Positions 1 through 5,059 are shown, numbered from the stretch's first letter. The stretch: 5,059 nt of DNA from Actinomycetota bacterium (GCA_009699825.1 WLNM01000087.1:1-5059); one strand, 5' to 3'. Numbers and translations are program-made. Notes: generated by a model from the sequence alone, not told the origin.

Positions 1-1262
1 CGAGAGTCTGCGCCAATTGCTGAGATTAAATCATTTGTTTTACCTTCGCGCATATCAAGTGCCGCTTTTGTTGCGTGCTCTTTAATAACTTCGTGCGCTA
101 CTTCGCGGCCAACGCCACTCTTAACAGCTGCCATTAATATCTTTGTTGTAGCCAAAAATGGTAAATACTTTTCTAGTTCCGCAGCGATTACTGCAGGAAA
201 TGCGCCGAATTCATCCAGCACAGTTAGCATTGTTTCGAGCAAACCATCAATTGCATAGAACGCATCTGGCATAGCAACTCGACGAACGACACTGCACGAA
301 ACATCGCCTTCATTCCATTGATCACCAGCGAGTTCGGAAACCATTGATGCATAACCACGAAGAACAACTGAGAGTCCATTAACACGTTCGCATGAACGTG
401 TATTCATCTTGTGTGGCATCGCAGATGATCCAACTTGTCCAGCCTTAAATCCTTCAGTAACTAATTCAGCGCCTGCCATTAACCGAATTGATGTTGCAAG
501 TGATGATGGCGATGCTGCAATTTGAACCAAAGTAGTGACTACGTCGTAATCAAATGAACGTGGATAAATTTGACCAGTTGAATCTAAAACATTGGCAAAT
601 CCGAGTTCGTCCGCAATAATCTTTTCAAGTTTTTGATGTGCATCACTTGAGCCGAGTAAATCTATTGAATCCTGTGACGTTCCGACTGGTCCTTTAATTC
701 CGCGCATCGGATATCGATCGAGTAATGAAACTAATCTTTCATATGCGAAGAGAAGTTCTTCTGCACTAGAAGCAAAACGTTTTCCGAGTGTTGTGACTTG
801 TGCGGGGACATTGTGTGAACGACCAGCGATTGGTTGGTCGGCATATTGCGCGGCTTTTTGTCCAAGACGAGCAAGCAGGGCGATTACTTTGTCATTAACA
901 ATCTGCAATCCATTTCGAATCTGCAGTGCTTCAATATTTTCAGTCAGATCGCGGCTAGTCATTCCTGCGTGAATTACTTCGTGACCAGCTAGTGCGTTGA
1001 ACTCTTCAATACGCGCCTTTACATCGTGGCGGCTCTTTTTCTCACGCGCATCGATGGACGCAAGATCAACTTTGTTAATTACTTTTTCATAATCTTTGAT
1101 AACAGCATCTGAGATTGCGTGACCTAATTGTGATTGTGCGCGAGCAACTGCAACCCAGAGTTTGCGCTCTGCAATGATCTTTGATTCTGGCGCGAAGATT
1201 TCTCGCATCGCAGCTGATGCATATCTATCTGCTAATACACTCACTGATGCATTCTCCCTCAT
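1..1262 (-). CDS. purB: Adenylosuccinate lyase, C-terminus off the window
   Basis: Cytosolic homotetrameric lyase of the fumarase/aspartase superfamily. It releases fumarate from SAICAR in IMP synthesis and from adenylosuccinate in AMP synthesis. 420 codons are visible, and roughly 50 C-terminal residues of the usual ~470 in actinobacteria lie beyond the left edge. Numbering from ATG at 1262: His79 begins HDVKARIEEF, His98 precedes GMTSRDLTEN (Thr102-Ser103), His150 lies in GRSHNVPAQ and corresponds to the catalytic acid histidine of the family, and Ser279-Ser280 lie in the mobile-loop signature GSSAMPHKMNTR, which carries the catalytic serine. The start is uncertain. ATG at 1262 directly follows the purD stop (TAAATG) with AGAAGG 8 bases upstream. 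An in-frame GTG at 1244 has AGGGAG 9 bases upstream and would give MSVLADRYAS, closer to the N-terminus of relatives. The family call is certain; only the first six codons are in doubt. Last visible gene of the operon. Confidence 0.97.
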   Translation of the reverse strand, partial: MRENASVSVLADRYASAAMREIFAPESKIIAERKLWVAVARAQSQLGHAISDAVIKDYEKVINKVDLASIDAREKKSRHDVKARIEEFNALAGHEVIHAGMTSRDLTENIEALQIRNGLQIVNDKVIALLARLGQKAAQYADQPIAGRSHNVPAQVTTLGKRFASSAEELLFAYERLVSLLDRYPMRGIKGPVGTSQDSIDLLGSSDAHQKLEKIIADELGFANVLDSTGQIYPRSFDYDVVTTLVQIAASPSSLATSIRLMAGAELVTEGFKAGQVGSSAMPHKMNTRSCERVNGLSVVLRGYASMVSELAGDQWNEGDVSCSVVRRVAMPDAFYAIDGLLETMLTVLDEFGAFPAVIAAELEKYLPFLATTKILMAAVKSGVGREVAHEVIKEHATKAALDMREGKTNDLISAIGADS

Positions 1263-2507
1263 TTAGTTGCCCTTCTCGGCCACCGACGCATTGAGTGCGA
1301 CATCGGTACGATAAAAAGAGCCAGGCAATGTGATTTGCGATATTGCGCGATAGGCACGGTCACGTGCTTCCGTCAGATCTTCGCCCAATCCAGTGATACT
1401 TAAAACGCGTCCACCACTTGAAATTAATCCGGCTGTGGATCGCGTTGTGCCTGCATGAAAAGTAATTGTGTCTCTGACATTTGGAATATTTAGAATGACA
1501 GAACCAGTTTGTGGCGCATCAGGATATCCCTCAGCGGCTAGCACAACCGTAACTGCAGATTCTTCTCTCCATTGAAGTGCAACATCATCGAGTGAATTAG
1601 TTGCAGCCTTATACAAAAGTGTTGCAAGTGGTGTTTTAAGAAGTGGAATTAAGACTTGAGTCTCTGGATCTCCAAAGCGCACATTAAATTCAATTACGCG
1701 TATTCCGTGATCGGTAAGTGCAAGACCTGCATATAACAATCCGATAAATGGTGTGCCACGTGCAGACATTTCGGCAATAACTGGTGCAAGAACTTGTGTG
1801 TACGTATCTTCAATAATGTCATCGGGTGCCCATGGCAGCGGTGAGTACGCACCCATTCCACCAGTGTTTGGACCTAAGTCGCCATTGAGTGCACGTTTGA
1901 AATCTTGTGCAGGTTGCATCGCAATAATGTTTCTGCCATCTGAAATACCAAAGAGCGAAATCTCTGGGCCGTCGAGAAACTCTTCGATGAGAACTCGTGT
2001 GCACGAAAGCGCATGCGCCAAAGCAACTTCGCGATCAGATGTGACAACAACACCTTTACCAGCGGCAAGTCCATCATCTTTAACCACATACGGTGCACCA
2101 AATTCATCGAGAGCTTTTTCTATTTCATCCTTGTTTGTGCAGGTATAACTATGTGCAGTTGGAACACCTGCATCTCGCATTACACCCTTAGCAAAATCCT
2201 TAGATCCTTCTAATTGCGCTGCTGCTTTTGATGGACCAAAGACTGCAAATCCTGCTGATCTAAGTGAATCTGCAGCACCATTTACTAGTGGAACTTCTGG
2301 ACCAATAACAACAAGGTCTACGAATAATTCTTTTGCAAGTGCAACGATGGCCGCATTATTTGTTACATCTAAAGGGTGTAACAATGCGCAATCTGCAATA
2401 CCCGGATTGCCGGGTGCACAATGAAGTTCAGTTGTACTTGGATCCGCCTTTAGCCCTAGTGCGAGTGCGTGTTCACGACCGCCGCTTCCGACTAGGAGGA
2501 TTTTCAT
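1263..2507 (-). CDS. purD: Phosphoribosylamine-glycine ligase (GAR synthetase)
   Basis: ATP-grasp enzyme of the cytosol that joins glycine to 5-phosphoribosylamine with ATP hydrolysis, the second step of de novo purine synthesis. The 414 residues are full length for the stand-alone bacterial enzyme. The N-terminal domain opens with VGSGGREHAL (6-15), then APGNPG (31-36) and GPEVPLVNG (69-77). The ATP-grasp part has GPSKAAAQLEGSKDFAK (91-107), the glycine-rich ATP loop KDDGLAAGKG (143-152), LGPNTGGMGAYSPLPW (211-226) and the metal- and ATP-binding stretch IEFNVRFGDPE (272-282, with Glu273 and Asn275). The C-terminal domain includes TVVLAAEGYP and SSGGRVLS. Lys-Asp-Asp before GLAAGKG, where many bacteria have Lys-Ala-Asp, matches actinobacterial PurD from memory. 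ATG at 2507 lies two bases after the purA stop. The only Shine-Dalgarno-like sequence, AAGGA inside the end of purA, is about 13 bases away, so translation probably depends on coupling to purA. Confidence 0.98.
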   Translation of the reverse strand: MKILLVGSGGREHALALGLKADPSTTELHCAPGNPGIADCALLHPLDVTNNAAIVALAKELFVDLVVIGPEVPLVNGAADSLRSAGFAVFGPSKAAAQLEGSKDFAKGVMRDAGVPTAHSYTCTNKDEIEKALDEFGAPYVVKDDGLAAGKGVVVTSDREVALAHALSCTRVLIEEFLDGPEISLFGISDGRNIIAMQPAQDFKRALNGDLGPNTGGMGAYSPLPWAPDDIIEDTYTQVLAPVIAEMSARGTPFIGLLYAGLALTDHGIRVIEFNVRFGDPETQVLIPLLKTPLATLLYKAATNSLDDVALQWREESAVTVVLAAEGYPDAPQTGSVILNIPNVRDTITFHAGTTRSTAGLISSGGRVLSITGLGEDLTEARDRAYRAISQITLPGSFYRTDVALNASVAEKGN

Positions 2508-2509
2508 TC

Positions 2510-3793
2510 TTAGATGAAATCCTTAACAACTATTGTTTCATCGCGGCCTGGCCCCACACCAATGGCGCTCATTGGTGCACCAGATATTTTTTCAAGGAAA
2601 GCAACATAATCCTGCGCAGCTTTTGGCAAGTCACTCAACTTGCGTGCTTTAGAAATATCTTCTTTCCAGCCTGGCATATATTCATAAATTGGTTTTGCAT
2701 GATGGAAATCAGATTGTGACGCTGGTAATTCTTCTACGCGCTTACCATCGATTTCATACGCGACACATACGGGAATTTTCTCCCAACCAGTTAGCACATC
2801 TAATTTTGTTAAGAAGAAATCAGTAAGTCCATTCACGCGAACTGCATAGCGAGCAATTGGTGCGTCATACCAACCACAGCGACGTGCACGCCCAGTTGTG
2901 ACACCGATTTCACCGCCGATAGTGCGAAGTTTTTCGCCATCTTCATCCAGTAACTCTGTTGGAAATGGTCCGGAACCAACGCGAGTTGTGTACGCCTTAA
3001 CGATTCCGATAACTCGGCCAATTTTTGTTGGTCCGATTCCAGAACCGGTGCACGCACCACCTGCAGTTGGATTACTAGAAGTTACGAATGGATATGTTCC
3101 GTGATCGACATCAAGAAGTGTTCCTTGTGAACCTTCAAGCAAAACTGTTTTGCCTGCTTGAAGTGCTTGATCAAGAAGTAAAACTGTGTCTGCAACATAT
3201 GGACGCAAAATTTCTGCATAACCAAGATATTCATCAAGGACTTCATCAACTTCAATGTTCTTTCGATTAAATACTTTAATTAGTACTTGGTTCTTATCTT
3301 TAAGCGCACCCTCAATTTTTTGGCGCAAAATAGATGGATCAAATAAATCCTGCACACGAATTCCAATGCGATTGATCTTGTCCGCATAGGCAGGACCAAT
3401 TCCGCGACCGGTTGTACCAATCTTTGCTTTACCTAAGAATCGCTCAGAAACTTTATCGATGGTGCGGTGATACGGAGTAATTAAGTGCGCATTGGTACTA
3501 ATTACTAATTTAGAGCAATCAATTCCGCGCTCTGTCAGTCCTTTTATTTCTTCTAGAAGTACGCCTGGATCAATGACAACGCCATTTCCAATTACAGGAA
3601 CAACATTTGGACTAAGAATTCCGGAAGGCAGCAAGTGCAGTGCATATTTTTGGTCACCGATTACAACTGTGTGACCAGCATTGTTTCCACCTTGATAACG
3701 AACAACATAATCAACGCGGTCGCCAAGAATGTCAGTGGCTTTGCCTTTACCTTCATCGCCCCATTGGGCACCGAGCAATACGAGAGCTGGCAT
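2510..3793 (-). CDS. purA: Adenylosuccinate synthetase
   Basis: Cytosolic homodimeric GTP-dependent ligase that joins IMP and aspartate to adenylosuccinate, the committed step to AMP; PurB, encoded two genes downstream, finishes the conversion. 427 residues, the normal bacterial length. All signatures are present: GAQWGDEGKGKATD (8-21) with catalytic Asp13, GGNNAGHT (35-42) with catalytic His41 at the same numbers as the E. coli enzyme, TTGRGIGPAYADK (127-139) with the IMP-binding loop, Arg142 for the subunit-crossing contact, EGSQGTLLDVDHGTYPFVTSSNP (220-242), AYTTRVGSGPFPTE (267-280), VTTGRARRCGWYD (298-310), the guanine-specificity segment LTKLDVLTG (328-336) and VGPGRDE near the C-terminus. 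ATG at 3793 directly follows the fba stop (TAAATG). No good Shine-Dalgarno is visible before it, the nearest sequence being CTCAAG, so reinitiation after fba is likely. No residue looks missing. Confidence 0.99.
   Translation of the reverse strand: MPALVLLGAQWGDEGKGKATDILGDRVDYVVRYQGGNNAGHTVVIGDQKYALHLLPSGILSPNVVPVIGNGVVIDPGVLLEEIKGLTERGIDCSKLVISTNAHLITPYHRTIDKVSERFLGKAKIGTTGRGIGPAYADKINRIGIRVQDLFDPSILRQKIEGALKDKNQVLIKVFNRKNIEVDEVLDEYLGYAEILRPYVADTVLLLDQALQAGKTVLLEGSQGTLLDVDHGTYPFVTSSNPTAGGACTGSGIGPTKIGRVIGIVKAYTTRVGSGPFPTELLDEDGEKLRTIGGEIGVTTGRARRCGWYDAPIARYAVRVNGLTDFFLTKLDVLTGWEKIPVCVAYEIDGKRVEELPASQSDFHHAKPIYEYMPGWKEDISKARKLSDLPKAAQDYVAFLEKISGAPMSAIGVGPGRDETIVVKDFI
2557..2577. repeat. 8-bp hairpin near the 3' end of purA
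   Basis: CACCAATG and CATTGGTG are perfect complements around a five-base loop, within the codons for the conserved C-terminal APMSAIGVG stretch of PurA, about 45 bases before the purA stop and 50 before the purD start. No U-run follows on the coding strand, so it is not a terminator; it could affect mRNA stability or purD translation, or be chance. Confidence 0.45.
3133..3163. repeat. Composite hairpin inside purA
   Basis: CTTCAAGC (3133-3140) and GCTTGAAG (3156-3163) are perfect 8-base complements. Between them AAAA and TTTT can extend the helix around a CTG loop, leaving a four-base bulge. Alternatively GCAAAA and TTTTGC (3139-3144/3148-3153) form a separate 6-bp hairpin using part of the outer arms. 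It covers codons for purA residues about 210-220 and may simply reflect codon choice. Confidence 0.45.
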
Positions 3794-4828
3794 TTACTTG
3801 AGTAGTGAAGTTCCGGTTGAACGAAGATCTTCGCATGCATGTACAACGCGAGCAGCCATTCCTGCTTCTGCTGCTTTGCCCCATGCACGTGGATCGTACA
3901 TTTTCTTGTTTCCAACTTCGCCATCAATTTTTAATACGCCGTCGTAGTTCTTAAGCATGTGATCTACAACAGGGCGCGTAAATGCATATTGAGTATCTGT
4001 ATCAATATTCATCTTAATTACGCCGTAATCAAGTGATTCACGAATCTCTGAAAGTAATGAGCCAGAACCACCGTGGAATACGAGATCCATTGGCTTGCTG
4101 CCAGATGGCAATCCATTTTCCTTAGACACTGCTTCTTGCAGTGTCTGCAAAATCTTTGGTTGCAAAACTACGTTTCCTGGTTTGTAAACACCATGAACGT
4201 TTCCAAATGTTGCAGCGACCATATAGCGACCGCGCTCTCCCATGCCCAATGTCTTTACAGTCATCAAGGCATCTTCCGGTGTGGAGTACAACTTGGCATC
4301 ATGTTTTGCTTCAACACCATCTTCTTCGCCACCAACAACACCAATTTCGATTTCAAGAAGTGTTCGGGCGGCAAGTGATTTTTCAATTAACTCATCAGCA
4401 ATCTTCATGTTCTCATGCATATCAACTGCAGAGCCATCCCACATATGGGAACTAAAAAGTGGACCTTTGCCAGATTTAATGCGTTCGGCGCCAAGTGCTA
4501 AAAGTGGACGCATGTAGCCATCTAATTTTTCAACTGGGCAGTGATCTGTATGCAGAGCAATATTTACCTTGTAATTTTTTGCAACGATGTGTGCGAATTC
4601 AGCTAGTGCAACTGCGCCATCGACCATGTTCTTAACCGTTGAACCGGATGCATATTCTGCGCCACCCCAAGAGAATTGAATAATCCCATCTGAATCTGCT
4701 TCGGCGAAACCACGAAGCGCTGCAATCAAAGTTTGTGATGATGAAACATTAATTGCGGGATATGCAAAAGCGCCTTTTTTAGCACGGTCCAACATTTCTG
4801 AATAAATTTCAGGGGTTGCAATTGGCAT
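3794..4828 (-). CDS. fba: Class II fructose-bisphosphate aldolase
   Basis: Zinc-dependent cytosolic aldolase that interconverts fructose 1,6-bisphosphate with dihydroxyacetone phosphate and glyceraldehyde 3-phosphate in glycolysis and gluconeogenesis. A TIM-barrel protein of 344 residues, the same length as I recall for M. tuberculosis Fba. LHTDHCP (92-98) supplies catalytic Asp95 and zinc ligand His96; EIEIGVVGGEEDGV (159-172) is the class IIA loop; FGNVHGVYKPGN (208-219) contains His212; VFHGGSGS (250-257) contains His252; MNIDTDTQYAFTRP (273-286) binds substrate phosphate. The start is ATG at 4828, giving MPIATPEIYSEM. GGAG at 4835-4838 lies six bases upstream. The in-frame TTG at 4840 would place the Shine-Dalgarno inside the gene and adds four residues that relatives lack. 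Trp54 in QFSWGGAEY stands where the mycobacterial enzyme, from memory, has Thr. First gene of the operon; its promoter could not be placed. Confidence 0.98.
   Translation of the reverse strand: MPIATPEIYSEMLDRAKKGAFAYPAINVSSSQTLIAALRGFAEADSDGIIQFSWGGAEYASGSTVKNMVDGAVALAEFAHIVAKNYKVNIALHTDHCPVEKLDGYMRPLLALGAERIKSGKGPLFSSHMWDGSAVDMHENMKIADELIEKSLAARTLLEIEIGVVGGEEDGVEAKHDAKLYSTPEDALMTVKTLGMGERGRYMVAATFGNVHGVYKPGNVVLQPKILQTLQEAVSKENGLPSGSKPMDLVFHGGSGSLLSEIRESLDYGVIKMNIDTDTQYAFTRPVVDHMLKNYDGVLKIDGEVGNKKMYDPRAWGKAAEAGMAARVVHACEDLRSTGTSLLK
4124..4146. repeat. Perfect 9-bp hairpin inside fba
   Basis: AGACACTGC and GCAGTGTCT flank a five-base loop. In the fba mRNA it spans codons for residues Thr229-Ser235. 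No U-run follows on either strand, so it is not an intrinsic terminator. It is the strongest perfect inverted repeat I found in the window. Confidence 0.6.
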
Positions 4829-4830
4829 TT

Positions 4831-4980
4831 TCAACTCCAATGAATTTCTGGCTCCGGTGTAAATCTCTTGATCGAGCGCTTCATTGGGCCGTCTCGAGGC
4901 TTACGGCTAATCCAACCACCTTTAGCCTCTTCTGAAAAATCGGCGCTCGGACTAATCTTGACTATATGTCCGAGAATCAA
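4831..4980 (-). CDS. Possible 49-codon reading frame upstream of fba, unproven
   Basis: A frame starting at TTG 4980, with GAGG five bases upstream, runs 49 codons to TGA at 4831-4833, which lies between the fba Shine-Dalgarno and the fba ATG. The product would end in GGWISRKPRDGPMKRSIKRF followed by TPEPEIHWS. It is basic, with no signal peptide or membrane segment, and I recognise no family. An internal ATG at 4884 gives a 17-residue version. In favour: the frame is open across nearly the whole gap, first codon positions are purine-rich (about 63% by count), and its stop is placed as in a translationally coupled gene. Against: it overlaps the acs start and probable acs promoter on the other strand, it uses TTG, and an open frame of this length arises by chance in several percent of cases. 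It may be nothing more than chance. Confidence 0.2.
   Translation of the reverse strand: MILGHIVKISPSADFSEEAKGGWISRKPRDGPMKRSIKRFTPEPEIHWS
4835..4838 (-). promoter_or_regulatory. fba ribosome binding site
   Basis: GGAG six bases upstream of ATG 4828 decides the fba start against the in-frame TTG at 4840. Its two G residues belong to one arm of the inverted repeat at 4837-4844/4880-4887, so the site could be partly masked in folded mRNA. Confidence 0.75.
4837..4887 (-). repeat. Inverted repeat that could mask the fba ribosome binding site
   Basis: CCAATGAA at 4837-4844 and TTCATTGG at 4880-4887 are perfect 8-base complements separated by 35 bases. In an fba transcript starting upstream of 4887 the downstream arm contains the GG of the Shine-Dalgarno GGAG. 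The next dyad upstream begins at 4888, so the two helices could stack end to end. By base counting, a match of this size somewhere in the region has roughly a one-in-ten chance of arising randomly, so function is not proven. Confidence 0.4.
4888..4929. repeat. Cluster of overlapping dyads with alternative pairings
   Basis: On the plus strand GCCGT (4888-4892) pairs with ACGGC (4903-4907); GGCTAA (4905-4910) pairs with TTAGCC (4922-4927); and GAGGCT (4896-4901) pairs with AGCCTC (4924-4929). The first and second share 4905-4907, and the second and third share 4924-4927, so they exclude each other. They lie just upstream of the acs -35 position and in the possible fba leader. They could be DNA operator half-sites for acs or switching RNA arms for fba; the sequence alone does not decide. 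Confidence 0.35.
4953..4958 (+). promoter_or_regulatory. Probable -10 element of a leaderless acs promoter
   Basis: TAATCT fits the actinobacterial TANNNT consensus. It ends seven bases before the acs ATG, so transcription would begin at or next to the A of the start codon. No convincing -35 is present; TTCTGA at 4930-4935, 17 bases upstream, is the best match and is weak, as is common in this phylum. The absence of any Shine-Dalgarno before the acs start supports this reading. Confidence 0.5.
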
Positions 4981-5059
4981 GAGTCCCTCGCCAACCTAGG
5001 CCACGAAAATAGGTTATTTCCACCGAGTGCAGAATTTGTGGCACAAGCTAATGCGCAAG
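4966..5059 (+). CDS. acs: Acetyl-CoA synthetase (AMP-forming), N-terminal fragment
   Basis: Only the first 31 codons are inside the window. The peptide begins MSENQESLANLGHENRLFPP and continues SAEFVAQANAQ. This fits the N-terminus of actinobacterial acetate-CoA ligases, which from memory begin with a SLANLL..ERRF.PPAE..A.ANV pattern. The enzyme activates acetate through acetyl-AMP to acetyl-CoA, feeding the TCA cycle and glyoxylate shunt. The start is firm: an in-frame TGA lies at 4933-4935 and no ATG, GTG or TTG occurs in frame between it and 4966. No Shine-Dalgarno precedes the start, and a -10-like hexamer ends seven bases before it, so a leaderless mRNA is likely. Divergent from the fba operon. 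None of the catalytic motifs is within view, so another member of the acyl-CoA synthetase family cannot be fully excluded. Confidence 0.78.
   Translation, partial: MSENQESLANLGHENRLFPPSAEFVAQANAQ

Larger units (their letters stand above)
1..4828 (-). other. Probable fba-purA-purD-purB operon
   Basis: Four genes on the same strand with gaps of 0, 2 and 0 bases. Both zero-gap junctions read TAAATG, and no terminator or convincing internal promoter is visible at any junction. Downstream starts have weak or distant Shine-Dalgarno sequences, consistent with ribosomes passing from one gene to the next. It may continue beyond the left edge after purB; in related gene orders purC often lies near purB, but nothing here shows that. 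Confidence 0.85.
4829..4965. promoter_or_regulatory. Divergent control region between fba and acs
   Basis: 137 bases between the two start codons and the only intergenic space in the window. From right to left it holds the acs -10 hexamer, three short dyads (4896-4901/4924-4929, 4905-4910/4922-4927 and 4888-4892/4903-4907), an 8-bp inverted repeat reaching the fba ribosome binding site, and the fba Shine-Dalgarno. I found no TANNNT hexamer on the minus strand within it, so the fba promoter is either atypical or lies inside the start of acs; TAACCT at 5011-5016 on the minus strand is one candidate. No T-run typical of an intrinsic terminator follows any of the dyads. I did not recognise a known riboswitch or a named regulator's operator. 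Confidence 0.7.

Noticed and set aside
820..840. 6-bp dyad CGACCA/TGGTCG with a nine-base loop in purB
   Set aside because: Short, lies in conserved coding sequence, and is expected by chance in a window of this size.
1214..1252. Nine-base direct repeat CTGATGCAT at 1214-1222 and 1244-1252
   Set aside because: Both copies are in-frame Ala-Ser codons at the start of purB; no wider repeat surrounds them.
1753..2148. Open frames of about 60-130 codons on both strands across the window, including this plus-strand one
   Set aside because: They overlap well-supported genes in other frames, resemble no family, and are expected as by-products of constrained coding sequence.
2400..2415. GC-rich 6-bp hairpin ACCCGG-ATTG-CCGGGT in purD
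   Set aside because: It follows from the codons of the conserved APGNPG motif, where a Pro-Gly pair is repeated; no terminator-like U-run follows.
3166..3175. 10-base palindrome CTTGATCAAG in purA
   Set aside because: Isolated, in coding sequence, and without extension; ordinary for 5 kb.
4764..4780. AAAAG-CGC-CTTTT followed by Ts on the plus strand, resembling a terminator
   Set aside because: The stem is only five mostly A-T pairs, it lies antisense inside fba codons, and no plus-strand gene ends there.
4829..4840. Longer fba starting at TTG 4840
   Set aside because: It would bury the GGAG ribosome binding site inside the gene and adds four residues not found before the conserved MPIATPE N-terminus.
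1..5059. tRNA, rRNA, CRISPR, insertion sequence, phage or defence genes
   Set aside because: Nearly every base is assigned to housekeeping genes on one strand, and no repeats or RNA gene hallmarks were seen.

Overview
The window is a compact piece of a bacterial chromosome, most likely from an actinobacterium. The encoded Fba has the same length and active-site numbering as I remember for Mycobacterium tuberculosis Fba. PurD carries the 'VVKDDGLAAGKG' version of its ATP-grasp loop, and PurB has the 'HDVKARIEEFNALAGHE' and 'GSSAMPHKMNTR' blocks seen in actinobacterial relatives. G+C is only in the low-to-mid forties by counting a few lines, low for that phylum. Together with almost no space between genes, this points to a streamlined aquatic lineage such as the freshwater acI/Nanopelagicales group. 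That placement is inference from family knowledge, not a database match.

Layout: four genes fill positions 1-4828 on the minus strand, transcribed right to left: fba (class II fructose-bisphosphate aldolase), purA (adenylosuccinate synthetase), purD (phosphoribosylamine-glycine ligase) and purB (adenylosuccinate lyase, running off the left edge). The gaps are 0, 2 and 0 bases and no terminator is visible between genes, so they look like one operon. To the right, 4829-4965 is the only non-coding stretch. Beyond it, on the plus strand, the first 31 codons of a probable AMP-forming acetyl-CoA synthetase (acs) begin at 4966.

How the genes work together: PurD makes GAR early in de novo purine synthesis. 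PurB acts twice, on SAICAR and on adenylosuccinate. PurA and PurB together convert IMP to AMP. Fba links the operon to glycolysis and gluconeogenesis. The divergent acs activates acetate, so the shared intergenic region separates a central-carbon/purine operon from an acetate-use gene.

The core genes are ordinary, intact housekeeping genes, and I see no mobile element, CRISPR array, defence system, RNA gene or clearly novel system. The part that repays a closer look is the 137-base divergent region. It holds a probable leaderless acs promoter, three overlapping or adjacent dyads that offer alternative pairings, an 8-bp inverted repeat that would cover part of the fba ribosome binding site, and an unproven 49-codon reading frame whose stop codon lies between the fba Shine-Dalgarno and start.
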